From assembly GCF_002849695.1 (NCBI RefSeq), contig NZ_CP018937.1:992001-1056000 (forward strand): a DNA stretch of 64,000 nucleotides, read 5' to 3'. Position 1 is the first letter of the stretch. Every line of letters starts with the position of its first letter. A program made the position numbers and the translations under genes. This stretch comes from Bacteroides fragilis. Lineage in GTDB: Bacteria; Bacteroidota; Bacteroidia; Bacteroidales; Bacteroidaceae. Shown piece after piece: positions 27,727-36,015 of this stretch. A model generated the notes under the pieces. That model had not been told where the DNA came from, made no database searches, and saw only the letters and a program-made list of their open reading frames with translations.

Positions 27727-27805
27727 ACCACAGGGTTTCACAGAGTCTCACTGAGTTTTATTCTTCATCATTTTTACTCTGTGAAACTCTGTGAAACCCT
27801 GTGGT
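27727..27805. repeat. Perfect 20-bp inverted repeat of the TCACAGAGTCTCAC family
   Basis: ACCACAGGGTTTCACAGAGT at 27727-27746 and its exact complement at 27786-27805, with a 39-base spacer that extends the pairing. It follows the second propeller gene and may end transcription before the capsule leader. Confidence 0.8.
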
Positions 27806-28362
27806 GAATCTCTTTCCGTTATACATTCATCGCATTTGCTCCGAGTGCACCCAAGTCTTAGAAGTGAATTTATGCTGTCTGAACCGGTATCTTCATCCTT
27901 ATACCTTTCTTCAATTAACATTGTTAACGTTTTTTTTAGGCTGTCTTATTCTTATGCGCAAATAACAAGTCTTTTGCATTTAAAGAATTTGTTATTCGCA
28001 TCCAAAGAACAAGCTTTAACTCTATGTTAAAACAAAGCTTTTGAGAACAGAAATCTTACTTTTTAAAGGCGTTGTTTTTCAGATGGTTAAGTCTGAAATT
28101 CGCTTCTCCGCCTCACGGATGGACTTTTCGGGCGAAAGCTGGGGTACTTGCTTTTTTGTCAACTATAAACGAGGGTTTACACTTCCGAAACTTGAATAAT
28201 TTATATAATTCCGGCAAATATATTGTATTTTTTTGAAAAGCAGATGTGCTTACGTGCGCGTAAGAGGAGAAAATCTTGTGTGTAAGTGATAGGAGGGTGA
28301 GATACCTATTATTGGGCTACAAACATATACGTTATGTAGAATTTATAGAAAAAATAGGGGGG
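27806..28362. other. Non-coding stretch upstream of the capsule promoter switch
   Basis: About 560 bases with no convincing gene. A 79-codon open frame crosses it from 27791 but starts inside the inverted repeat and has no protein-like features. A small palindrome TTAACATTGTTAA (near 27915) and several A/T runs are the only structure seen. In this assembly the invertible promoter fires into this stretch. Confidence 0.5.
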
Positions 28363-28598
28363 AATTGTTTCAAAAAACGTTCGTTTATAAACACAAAGGT
28401 AAGGCACATTTTTATAACAACAAAATATTTTTATAAATAAATTGCTTTTTTCTCTTTTTTACTAAAACACACTACTGATAATGAAGTAGTTATGAATAAA
28501 AAATAGTGTTTTTATCTATATTTTTTTTCATAAGAACGGGATTTTTCAAAAAGGTCAAAAAAAGGTGTTTCAAATGACGAACGTTTTTTGAAACAATT
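28363..28598. promoter_or_regulatory. Invertible capsule promoter flanked by perfect 22-bp inverted repeats
   Basis: The left repeat is 28363-28384 and the right one 28577-28598, exact reverse complements, each containing the core ACGTTCGT/ACGAACGT and a GTTTCAAAAAACG arm. The 192-base spacer is AT-rich and holds a promoter next to the left repeat. This is the known layout of B. fragilis capsule promoters, inverted by the serine recombinase Mpi. The recombinase gene is not in the window. Confidence 0.9.
28394..28424 (-). promoter_or_regulatory. Capsule promoter, in the OFF orientation
   Basis: On the minus strand, TTTG (28424-28421), exactly 19 bases, TACCTTTG (28401-28394). It points left, away from upxY. 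If the 192-base segment flips, the same box would sit just before the right repeat and read into upxY. No TAnnTTTG box on the plus strand was found in the segment. Confidence 0.8.
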
Positions 28599-28638
28599 TC
28601 GTCCGTTTTACCACTATAAATAGTTTCGGAAATACTTA

Positions 28639-28683
28639 CGGTTTGAATGAGAAAAGATGTCTCGTCCAAACCGCGTAGCGCAC
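28639..28683 (+). promoter_or_regulatory. Hairpin in the capsule leader, upstream of upxY
   Basis: CGGTTTG (28639-28645) pairs with CAAACCG (28677-28683), with an inner GAGA/TCTC pairing. It lies in the untranslated leader between the switch and upxY, the region through which UpxY proteins act to let polymerase continue. Its exact role is inference. Confidence 0.5.
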
Positions 28684-28721
28684 CCGAAAGTAACCTATCG
28701 AGTTTTAATTTCCAACAATAA

Positions 28722-29240
28722 ATGTCTGAACAACAGGAGTATTGGTTTGCCGCTCGGACAAAGAAGGATCAGGAGTTTGCTATTCGTAATGCTTTAGAAA
28801 AGCTTGGAATAGAATACTTTCTTCCTACACAATTTGTCATTCGCCAACTGAAATATCGTCGTCGTAGGGTAGAAGTTCCTGTTATCAAGAATCTTATTTT
28901 TGTCCGGACTACCAAAGAGCGTGCCTGGTCCATCACGAAGGATGATCACGTTCCTTTATTTTATATGAAGGATCTTTATACCCATACTTTGCTCATCGTC
29001 CCCAACAAGCAGATGGAGGACTTTAAGTTTGTGATGGATTTAGCTCCGGAAAATGTAACTTTTGACGACCTTCCTCTTACCGTAGGTACAAAAGTACAGG
29101 TTGTCAAAGGAGAGTTTTGTGGTATCGAAGGTGAGTTATCCAGCCTTGCCAATCGCACCTATGTGGTGATCCGCATTCATGGGGTTCTGTCTGCCAGCGT
29201 CAAAGTACCTAAAAGTTACCTTCGTATTCTTTCAGCGTAA
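28722..29240 (+). CDS. upxY: UpxY, NusG-like capsule transcription antiterminator
   Basis: A 172-residue protein with a NusG N-terminal domain (residues about 5-110; WFAARTKKDQEFAIRNALEKL at the start, as in NGN folds) and a KOW domain near the end (VVKGEFCGIEGELSSLANRTYVV). In Bacteroides each capsule locus has its own UpxY, which acts on its own 5' leader to prevent premature termination. It is the first gene after the invertible promoter. The ATG follows a purine-poor AACAATAA leader. Confidence 0.93.
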   Translation: MSEQQEYWFAARTKKDQEFAIRNALEKLGIEYFLPTQFVIRQLKYRRRRVEVPVIKNLIFVRTTKERAWSITKDDHVPLFYMKDLYTHTLLIVPNKQMEDFKFVMDLAPENVTFDDLPLTVGTKVQVVKGEFCGIEGELSSLANRTYVVIRIHGVLSASVKVPKSYLRILSA

Positions 29241-29259
29241 TTCGTAATTTCAAAATTAT

Positions 29260-29733
29260 ATGAATCAAGTCCAAAATCTGCAACACATTGCCCGTGAGTT
29301 GCTTTATCTTGGTACGGATGGCTCTCCCATCTATACCGATCATTTCCGTCAACTGAACACCGAAGTTTTTCGCTTGTCCGAAGCCCTTTTCTCTATGAAA
29401 GGTACCACTTTTGAGGAAGAAGCAGCGATTTGTCTATCTCTGTTAATGGGCTATAATGCTACCATTTACAATGATGGCGACAAAGAATCTAAGATACAAA
29501 GCATTTTAGATCGCTCTTTTGCTGTGTTAGATCATCTTCCCGCTTCTCTATTAAAATGTCAATTGCTGACATATTGCTATGGCGAGGTATTCGAGGAAGA
29601 TTTGGCACAAGAAGCACATCAAATAATGGATGGCTGGAAAAGCAGGGCGCTCTCAGAAGAAGAATTGGAAGTGATGGAAACATTGCAGACAATGGAAGAG
29701 AATAGCTATCCATGTAGCGAGATAGAAGACTGA
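29260..29733 (+). CDS. upxZ: UpxZ, inhibitor of other loci's UpxY
   Basis: A 157-residue, all-helical acidic protein. It is the second gene of the locus, 19 bases after upxY, in the fixed upxY-upxZ order of B. fragilis capsule loci. UpxZ proteins block the UpxY antiterminators of other loci so that one capsule is made at a time. The call rests on position, size and the acidic helical pattern (FEEEAAICLSLLMGYNATIY). Confidence 0.88.
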   Translation: MNQVQNLQHIARELLYLGTDGSPIYTDHFRQLNTEVFRLSEALFSMKGTTFEEEAAICLSLLMGYNATIYNDGDKESKIQSILDRSFAVLDHLPASLLKCQLLTYCYGEVFEEDLAQEAHQIMDGWKSRALSEEELEVMETLQTMEENSYPCSEIED

Positions 29734-29764
29734 TTATATGCATTTTTGATGAATAATATAAAAT

Positions 29765-30973
29765 ATGCTTAATGTAGATAATTTTATTGGCGATAATATC
29801 ACTTTTCGTCGTTCCAGCATGTTTGCTCCCGATATTGCAGCAAACAGTGATCGTCTTCGCCAGGAGGTTGAAGGTAAGAGTTTATTGGTAATTGGCGGTG
29901 CCGGTTCTATCGGTTCTTCCTATATAAAAGCCATTCTTCCTTTTAAGCCTTCTAAACTTGTTGTGATCGATTTAAACGAGAATGGATTGGCCGAACTTAC
30001 CCGTGATTTGCGTTCCACTTATGGGCTGCATATTCCAGAAGAGTATCGTACTTATACCTTGAACTTTGCAGATCCCATCTTCGAACGGATGTTCCGTAAG
30101 GAGCAGGGTTTTGATATTGTAGCCAATTTTTCGGCACACAAGCATGTACGGAGTGAGAAAGACGAATATTCTGTACAGGCCTTGATTGAGAATAATGTAA
30201 TCAAAGCCAAGAAACTGCTTGATCTGTTATCGGAATTTCCTCCCCGTCATTTCTTTTGTGTTTCTACGGATAAGGCTGCCAATCCTGTGAATATAATGGG
30301 TGCCAGTAAACGTATCATGGAAGATATGATAATGGCCTACTCCTCTAAATTTAAGGTCACTACTGCCCGCTTTGCCAATGTTGCCTTTTCTAACGGCTCT
30401 TTATTGGCCGGTTTTATTGACCGTATCATGAAGAAACAGCCTTTGGCTGCCCCCAATGATGTGAAACGTTATTTCGTTTCACCTGAGGAAAGCGGTCAGA
30501 TCTGTATGCTTGCCTGTATTCTTGGGAATAACGGAGAGATTTTCTTTCCAAAGTTAGGTGAGGAAAAGATGATCACTTTTTCTTCTATCTGTGACCGTTT
30601 CCTCCGTACTCTGGGCTATGAAAAGAAAGAGTGTGCTACAGATGAAGAAGCCAGAAGATATGCTGCCGAAATGCCGGATGACAGCAAGATATATCCTGTT
30701 GTTTATTTTGAAAGTGATACCACGGGTGAGAAAGGCTACGAAGAGTTCTATGTGCCCGGTGAGCGGTTGAACCTGGAACGTTTTTCTTCTTTGGGTGTGA
30801 TTGAGGATGTCAGTAAACGTCCTTTGTCTGAACTGGATTCCTTCTTTAATGAGCTGGAGTCCCTCTTTGCCCTTCCGGATTGCCATAAGTCTGATATCGT
30901 GACTGCACTTAAAAGATTCCTTCCCAATTTTGAACACGTGGAGAAAGGAAAGAATCTGGATCAGAAAATGTAA
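29765..30973 (+). CDS. Nucleotide-sugar 4,6-dehydratase (WbpM/LegB-type)
   Basis: A 402-residue short-chain dehydrogenase of the CapD/WbpM soluble type: NAD site GGAGSIGSSYIKAIL (about 43-57), then STDKAANPVNIMGASKR, where the catalytic Tyr of SYK is replaced by Met, as in WbpM-like 4,6-dehydratases. It probably turns UDP-GlcNAc (or GDP-GlcNAc, see the nucleotidyltransferase below) into the 4-keto-6-deoxy sugar used by the next gene, an aminotransferase. It lies 31 bases after upxZ. Its composition is like the chromosome and unlike the AT-rich middle of the locus. Confidence 0.85.
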   Translation: MLNVDNFIGDNITFRRSSMFAPDIAANSDRLRQEVEGKSLLVIGGAGSIGSSYIKAILPFKPSKLVVIDLNENGLAELTRDLRSTYGLHIPEEYRTYTLNFADPIFERMFRKEQGFDIVANFSAHKHVRSEKDEYSVQALIENNVIKAKKLLDLLSEFPPRHFFCVSTDKAANPVNIMGASKRIMEDMIMAYSSKFKVTTARFANVAFSNGSLLAGFIDRIMKKQPLAAPNDVKRYFVSPEESGQICMLACILGNNGEIFFPKLGEEKMITFSSICDRFLRTLGYEKKECATDEEARRYAAEMPDDSKIYPVVYFESDTTGEKGYEEFYVPGERLNLERFSSLGVIEDVSKRPLSELDSFFNELESLFALPDCHKSDIVTALKRFLPNFEHVEKGKNLDQKM

Positions 30974-32127
30974 TGTTTACAATTATGTATAATAATATAA
31001 CTACTTTCATCCATAACTTGTTTGGTACGGATGAATTTGTTCCGTTGCACGCTCCTTTATTTATCGGTAACGAAAAAAAATACCTTGCAGAATGTATTGA
31101 TACTACTTTTGTCTCGAGTGTGGGCAAGTTTGTCGATCGCTTTGAGGAGCAGGTTGCTTCCTATACCGGCTCAAAAAGAGCTGTTGTCTGTGTGAGTGGT
31201 ACTAATGCATTGCACATGGGTATGCTTCTTGTCGGTGTTGAGCGTGATGATGAAGTTTTAACTCAGGCTCTTACTTTTATCGCTACCTGTAACGCCATCA
31301 GTTATATTGGCGCACATCCTGTATTTCTTGATGTGGATAGAGATACTTTGGGTCTTTCTCCTCTTGCTGTGAAAAGGTGGTTGTCTACGCATGCGGAAGT
31401 AAGGAATGGGCAGTGTTATAATAAGAAGACGGGACGCCGTATCAAGGCTTGTGTTCCTATGCATACGTTCGGGCATCCTATGAAGATTGACGAATTGTCG
31501 GCAGTGTGCAACAAATATCATATAGAACTTGTCGAGGATGCGGCCGAAAGTATCGGCAGTTTCTATAAAGGCCGTCATACGGGTACTTTCGGAAGAGTGG
31601 GAGCCATCAGTTTTAATGGTAATAAAACGATCACCACCGGTGGTGGGGGTATGTTGCTTTTCCAGGACGAAGAGTTGGGCAAGTTTGCCAAACATTTGAC
31701 GACCCAGGCCAAAGTTCCGCACCGTTGGGCATTTGTTCATGACCATATCGGTTACAATTACCGTATGCCTAATATCAATGCCGCATTGGGTTGTGCCCAA
31801 ATGGAGAATCTTGACAGGTATGTTGTCAATAAACGTGAGACAGCAGAACGGTACCGTGAGTTTTTCTCTCGTATTCCTGATGTTGAGTTTGTTGTTGAGC
31901 CTGCGAACAGCCGTTCTAACTATTGGTTGAACGCTGTACTTCTGAAAGACCGTCAGGCCCAACAGTCTTTCCTTGAATATACGAATGACCATGGTGTAAT
32001 GACCCGCCCTGTTTGGGAATTGATGAACAGGCTTGAGATGTTTCGGGGATGCGAGACGGATGGTTTGGAGAATACTGTGTGGTTGGAAGAAAGAATTGTG
32101 AATATACCAAGTAGTGTAAGATTATAA
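30973..32127 (+). CDS. LegC-family PLP aminotransferase
   Basis: A 384-residue DegT/DnrJ/EryC1 fold enzyme. The PLP-binding Lys lies in ISFNGNKTITTGGGGML. The phrase VPLHAPLFIGNEKKYLAECIDTTFVSSVGKFVDRFE near the start is typical of LegC-type enzymes that aminate C4 of a 4-keto-6-deoxy-GlcNAc nucleotide. It should act right after the dehydratase. Its ATG overlaps the previous stop (TAATG); a second ATG 12 bases later is possible. Confidence 0.87.
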   Translation: MFTIMYNNITTFIHNLFGTDEFVPLHAPLFIGNEKKYLAECIDTTFVSSVGKFVDRFEEQVASYTGSKRAVVCVSGTNALHMGMLLVGVERDDEVLTQALTFIATCNAISYIGAHPVFLDVDRDTLGLSPLAVKRWLSTHAEVRNGQCYNKKTGRRIKACVPMHTFGHPMKIDELSAVCNKYHIELVEDAAESIGSFYKGRHTGTFGRVGAISFNGNKTITTGGGGMLLFQDEELGKFAKHLTTQAKVPHRWAFVHDHIGYNYRMPNINAALGCAQMENLDRYVVNKRETAERYREFFSRIPDVEFVVEPANSRSNYWLNAVLLKDRQAQQSFLEYTNDHGVMTRPVWELMNRLEMFRGCETDGLENTVWLEERIVNIPSSVRL

Positions 32128-32132
32128 AAAAT

Positions 32133-32354
32133 ATGGAAGAGAAGATTTTAATTATTATCAATGAGATAAGGAAAGCTAAAAATTTGTCAGAATTGAGTGT
32201 TATTAACTTAAGTGATACTTTAAGAGATGATATTGGATTTACTTCATTTGATTTGGCAGAACTTACCGTTCGAATAGAGGATGAATTTGATATTGATATT
32301 TTCGAGGATGGGTTAGTAAATACTGTTGGTGAAATAATTGAGAAGTTACGTTAA
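32133..32354 (+). CDS. Acyl carrier protein of the capsule locus
   Basis: A 73-residue acidic, four-helix ACP. The phosphopantetheine site is Ser38 in IGFTSFDLAELTVRIED (a variant of DSL: here TSF). It is separate from the fatty-acid ACP, which sits elsewhere in genomes of this group. It directly precedes an AMP-forming ligase and an SDR, so it probably carries an acyl group made or loaded for the capsule sugar. It is the first of the AT-rich core genes. Confidence 0.85.
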   Translation: MEEKILIIINEIRKAKNLSELSVINLSDTLRDDIGFTSFDLAELTVRIEDEFDIDIFEDGLVNTVGEIIEKLR

Positions 32355-32355
32355 T

Positions 32356-33573
32356 ATGGGACTGTTTTTAGTAGATCAACATAAATCATATACTTATGAA
32401 GATCTGTTGCAACGGATAAATGAAGCAAAGTCATACATTCCACTGATGCAGACGAATAATTTATATGATTTCTTTTTGAATATGATCTTATCTTTGATTT
32501 CCGATCAGCCTCTAATTCTTTTAGACTCAGATACTAAAATGAATGAATTAGAAGGAATAGAAAATACAGATATAAATAAGCCTAGGAATATTCTTTTTGA
32601 TGATAAAGCAGATATAGATGATCTGATAAATAGTGTTTTAACCTCAAAATCAGAAATAACTATATTCACATCTGGTACCACAGGGCAGCCCAAAAAAGTA
32701 GTACATACTATTGGGACGTTGACTCGTTCGACAAGAGTTTCTTTTAAATATCATTCTCAAATATGGGCTTTTGCTTTTAACCCGACTCACATGGCTGGTT
32801 TGCAAGTCTTTTTTCAGGCTTTTGCAAATAAAAATGCTTTAATAAATGTTTTTAATAAAAACCGAGTTGAAGTATATGAATTGCTTTCGGAATACCATGT
32901 AACTCATATTTCTGCTACTCCCACCTTTTATCGTTTATTGTTACCAGTAGAGAAATCTTATCCTGAAGTGTGTAGAGTGACTTTAGGAGGGGAGAAATCT
33001 AATACTAAACTTTATGAATCAATGCTTTTGATATTTCCGAATGCTCGAATAAATAATATATATGCTTCAACTGAAGCTGGTTCTTTGTTTGCAGCAAAAG
33101 GAGATTTATTTCAGATTCCAGTCGAATTGAAGGATAAGATTAAAGTTGAGGATGAAGAATTATTAATTCATAATTCTCTTTTGGGTAAATCTGATAGCTT
33201 TTCATGTGTAGGAGATTATTACCATTCTGGTGATTTAATAGAATGGATTGACTCTGATAAAGGATTATTTCGTTTTAAAAGTCGTAAGAATGAACTGATA
33301 AATGTTGGTGGGTATAAAATAAATCCTGGAGAGGTTGAGAGCGTCATGATGCAATTTGATGGTGTTCAACAGGCTTTTGTTTATGGCAAACCAAATTCTG
33401 TTTTAGGTAATATTCTTTGCGCTGAAATAAAGATTGAGGAGGGATGTAGTTTGTCTGAATTGGATATTCGTCACTGGTTGGCTGATAAGTTACAAGAGTT
33501 TAAAATTCCACGTAAAATAAAATTTGTGGAGAATATAGCATTAACAAGAACAGGAAAATTAAAACGAACATGA
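32356..33573 (+). CDS. AMP-forming acyl-CoA/ACP ligase
   Basis: A 405-residue ANL-superfamily adenylating enzyme, shorter than a usual acyl-CoA ligase (about 500-550). P-loop-like IFTSGTTGQPKKV, then INNIYASTEAGSLF (A5-like), GDLIEW (A7, the adenine Asp), GYKINPGEVES (A8 hinge) and a C-terminal Lys in TRTGKLKRT (A10). It should activate a carboxylic acid as the adenylate and hand it to the adjacent ACP. The ATG at 32356 lies just past the ACP stop; the frame upstream would need a TTG inside the ACP gene. It overlaps the SDR gene by ATGA. Confidence 0.85.
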   Translation: MGLFLVDQHKSYTYEDLLQRINEAKSYIPLMQTNNLYDFFLNMILSLISDQPLILLDSDTKMNELEGIENTDINKPRNILFDDKADIDDLINSVLTSKSEITIFTSGTTGQPKKVVHTIGTLTRSTRVSFKYHSQIWAFAFNPTHMAGLQVFFQAFANKNALINVFNKNRVEVYELLSEYHVTHISATPTFYRLLLPVEKSYPEVCRVTLGGEKSNTKLYESMLLIFPNARINNIYASTEAGSLFAAKGDLFQIPVELKDKIKVEDEELLIHNSLLGKSDSFSCVGDYYHSGDLIEWIDSDKGLFRFKSRKNELINVGGYKINPGEVESVMMQFDGVQQAFVYGKPNSVLGNILCAEIKIEEGCSLSELDIRHWLADKLQEFKIPRKIKFVENIALTRTGKLKRT

Positions 33574-34292
33574 ATATATTAGTTACAGGTTGTTCTCGTG
33601 GGGTGGGCCTTGAGATTTGTAGAGTTTTGTTGGAGGAAGGACATGTTGTTTATGGAGTTTCTCGTAGTTATTCGAATGAATTCCGAATACTTGAAGAAAA
33701 ATATGAAAGTAAACTCTTTTTTAAAAGTGTTGATCTCTCAGATACGACCAATATTCACAAGATCATTTTTAAAGAGTTTCTTACTAACTCAGTCCCATTA
33801 GATGGTTATGTAAATAATGCAGCTGTGGCTTATGATGATATTATTACCAACTTACAAATAGATAAGTTAAGGGTAATGTATAACGTGAATGTATTCTCTC
33901 CGATGCTGTTGACTAAATATGCAATTCGTAATATGTTATTACATCATATTCAAGGAAGTATAATACATATATCTTCTATAAGTGTTCATACAGGGTATAA
34001 AGGGTTATCTATGTATGCTTCTAGTAAAGGGGCATTAGAAGCATTTTCCAAAGATACTGCTAGAGAATGGGGACAGTTAGGTATTCGTTCTAATGTGGTG
34101 GTACCTGGTTTTATGGAAACGGCGATGAGCTCTTCTTTAACAGAAGAACAGAAAGATCGTATTTACAAAAGGACTTCTTTAAAACAGGCTACTGATGTAC
34201 GTTCTGTGGCAGAAACTGTCGCTTTTCTATTATCAAAGAAAGCTTGCTCTATAACAGGACAAAATATATTTGTTGATAACGGTACTATTTAG
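33570..34292 (+). CDS. Short-chain dehydrogenase/reductase (FabG-like)
   Basis: A 240-residue classical SDR: TGCSRGVGLEI (cofactor Gly motif), NNAAVA, catalytic Ser-Tyr-Lys in ISSISVHTGYKGLSMYASSKG (Tyr and Lys of YxxxK), and a C-terminal FVDNGT. The fold and length match 3-ketoacyl-ACP reductases. In this context it may reduce a 3-keto acyl group on the locus ACP, or act on a sugar. It is coupled to the ligase (ATGA overlap). Confidence 0.82.
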   Translation: MNILVTGCSRGVGLEICRVLLEEGHVVYGVSRSYSNEFRILEEKYESKLFFKSVDLSDTTNIHKIIFKEFLTNSVPLDGYVNNAAVAYDDIITNLQIDKLRVMYNVNVFSPMLLTKYAIRNMLLHHIQGSIIHISSISVHTGYKGLSMYASSKGALEAFSKDTAREWGQLGIRSNVVVPGFMETAMSSSLTEEQKDRIYKRTSLKQATDVRSVAETVAFLLSKKACSITGQNIFVDNGTI

Positions 34293-34294
34293 TG

Positions 34295-34936
34295 ATGAAA
34301 CCTACTCTTTTTATTGTTGGTGGTAGTAGTACTGCCTTGGAAATCCGAGAAACTGTAGATCAGTTTTTTAAGGATAAATATTTTGCTGTTTATAACGTTA
34401 TATCAGATGAAGAACCTCCTATTTTACAAACTTATATTAGAGACTCGTCTTTATTAGATAGATTATCTACAATTGAGGTTTCTCATTATATTATAGGATT
34501 TACCAACAGAACTTTACGCTTACGGTTTGTTGATCTTTTTGGTGGATTTAACAGTGTACTTGATAATGTCATTCATCCATCTTCTTATATTTCTCCTTCA
34601 GCTATATTAGGTAAGGGTAATTATTTGGCTGCTAATGCTGTTATTTCTTCCAATGCTCTTATTGGAAATTCAAATCTGATTAATTACAATGTGACTATTG
34701 GGCATGATGTCGTTGTTGGTTCTGATTGTTTCTTTAATCCGGGAGCCAGAATTAGTGGTAATGTAAAAATTGGGAATGGATGTTTATTTGGTGCAAATTC
34801 TTTTGTATTTCAAGGACTTGAAATAAAAGATGATTGTCAGATTGATGCATTATGTTACATTGATAGAGTAATAGAAGCAAATAGTATGTGTACAAGTAAT
34901 GGAGGGAGCTTAAGAGTATATAGGAAACGGTATTAA
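34295..34936 (+). CDS. NeuD/PglD-type sugar O- or N-acyltransferase
   Basis: A 213-residue protein. The N-terminal Rossmann-like part (FIVGGSSTALEIRETV) and the left-handed beta helix of hexapeptide repeats (IHPSSYISPSAILGKGNYLAAN through ISGNVKIGNGCLFGANSFV) are the NeuD/PglD layout. Such enzymes transfer acetyl (from CoA) to the 4-amino group of UDP-4-amino-4,6-dideoxy sugars. The neighbouring ACP and ligase suggest the donor could instead be an acyl-ACP (inference). The first ATG is used; a GTG lies one codon earlier at the SDR stop. Confidence 0.8.
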   Translation: MKPTLFIVGGSSTALEIRETVDQFFKDKYFAVYNVISDEEPPILQTYIRDSSLLDRLSTIEVSHYIIGFTNRTLRLRFVDLFGGFNSVLDNVIHPSSYISPSAILGKGNYLAANAVISSNALIGNSNLINYNVTIGHDVVVGSDCFFNPGARISGNVKIGNGCLFGANSFVFQGLEIKDDCQIDALCYIDRVIEANSMCTSNGGSLRVYRKRY

Positions 34937-34950
34937 TAGATACTAAAGAA

Positions 34951-36000
34951 ATGGATTACCAACAGTTGATTGTGGATATAAATGTTTCCATATTGCATAC
35001 ATTGGAGCAAATGGATAAATGTAATAGGAAGCTTTTATTAGTGTTTTCAGAAGGAGAATATTTCGGTTTGGTTAGTATTGGAGATATTCAACGCGCTATA
35101 ATTGGTAATAAATCCTTGGATACGCCTATTAAGAATATTTTACGAGATAGAATTATTACTGCTGACGACACTTTAAGCCTTGATGAAATCAGAACTTTAA
35201 TGATGTCTTATAGAATGGAGTTTATTCCAATTCTGAATACCGAGAGGAAGCTTGTTAAAGTTTTAATGTGGAGTGAGCTTTTCCCCAATGAAGATAATGC
35301 TCCAATAGATCAGTTTGATCTTCCAATAGTAATTATGGCAGGTGGGCAGGGAACACGTTTAAAACCGTTAACAAATATTATTCCTAAGCCATTAATCCCT
35401 ATTGGAGAAAAAACTTTTATGGAGGATATCATGGATCGTTTTGTTAAATGTGGAAGTAATAACTTTTATGTTTCTGTAAATTATAAAGCAGATGTCATCA
35501 AACATTATTTTTCTACTCTTAGAGATTCGTCATATCGAATAAACTATTTTCAAGAGAATGTTCCTTTGGGAACTGCTGGTAGTTTAACATTAATGAGAGA
35601 TAAAATACACACTACCTTTTTTGTGTCCAATTGTGATATTATAATTAATGAAGATTACAGTCAGATACTGAAATATCACAAAGAAAATAAAAATGAATTG
35701 ACAGTTGTTGCGGCTCTTAAAAATTATCCAATAGCTTATGGCGTTCTTTATACTAAGGAAAATGGTCTGTTAGATTCAATCGTAGAAAAGCCTGACTTGA
35801 CTTTTAAGATAAATACGGGACTGTATATTCTTGAACCCAACTTATTGGATGAGATTCCAGAAGGACAATTTTATCATATAACTTCTCTAATAGATAAACT
35901 AAGAAAAGAAAATAGAAGAATAGGGGTTTTTCCTGTTAGTGAAAAATCTTGGATTGATGTAGGTAATTGGAATGAGTATTTCTCAATTATTAATAAATAG
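34951..36000 (+). CDS. CBS-domain sugar-1-phosphate nucleotidyltransferase (PtmE-like)
   Basis: A 349-residue protein. Residues about 1-120 hold two CBS repeats (LVSIGDIQRAIIGNK; then MEFIPILNTERKLVKVLMW), and residues about 127-349 a nucleotidyltransferase with the signature MAGGQGTRLKPLT near 129. This fusion matches PtmE/LegE-type guanylyltransferases of Campylobacter-Legionella, which make GDP-GlcN for the legionaminic acid route. The nucleotide is not proven by the sequence. No sialate synthase (NeuB) gene follows, so the product is not a nonulosonic acid. Confidence 0.82.
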   Translation: MDYQQLIVDINVSILHTLEQMDKCNRKLLLVFSEGEYFGLVSIGDIQRAIIGNKSLDTPIKNILRDRIITADDTLSLDEIRTLMMSYRMEFIPILNTERKLVKVLMWSELFPNEDNAPIDQFDLPIVIMAGGQGTRLKPLTNIIPKPLIPIGEKTFMEDIMDRFVKCGSNNFYVSVNYKADVIKHYFSTLRDSSYRINYFQENVPLGTAGSLTLMRDKIHTTFFVSNCDIIINEDYSQILKYHKENKNELTVVAALKNYPIAYGVLYTKENGLLDSIVEKPDLTFKINTGLYILEPNLLDEIPEGQFYHITSLIDKLRKENRRIGVFPVSEKSWIDVGNWNEYFSIINK

Positions 36001-36015
36001 TCAATTATTATAGGC

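Noticed and set aside
27791..28030. A 79-codon plus-strand open frame upstream of the capsule switch
   Set aside because: It begins within the inverted repeat after the propeller gene, has no promoter or ribosome site, and the translation is low-complexity and unlike a protein domain.
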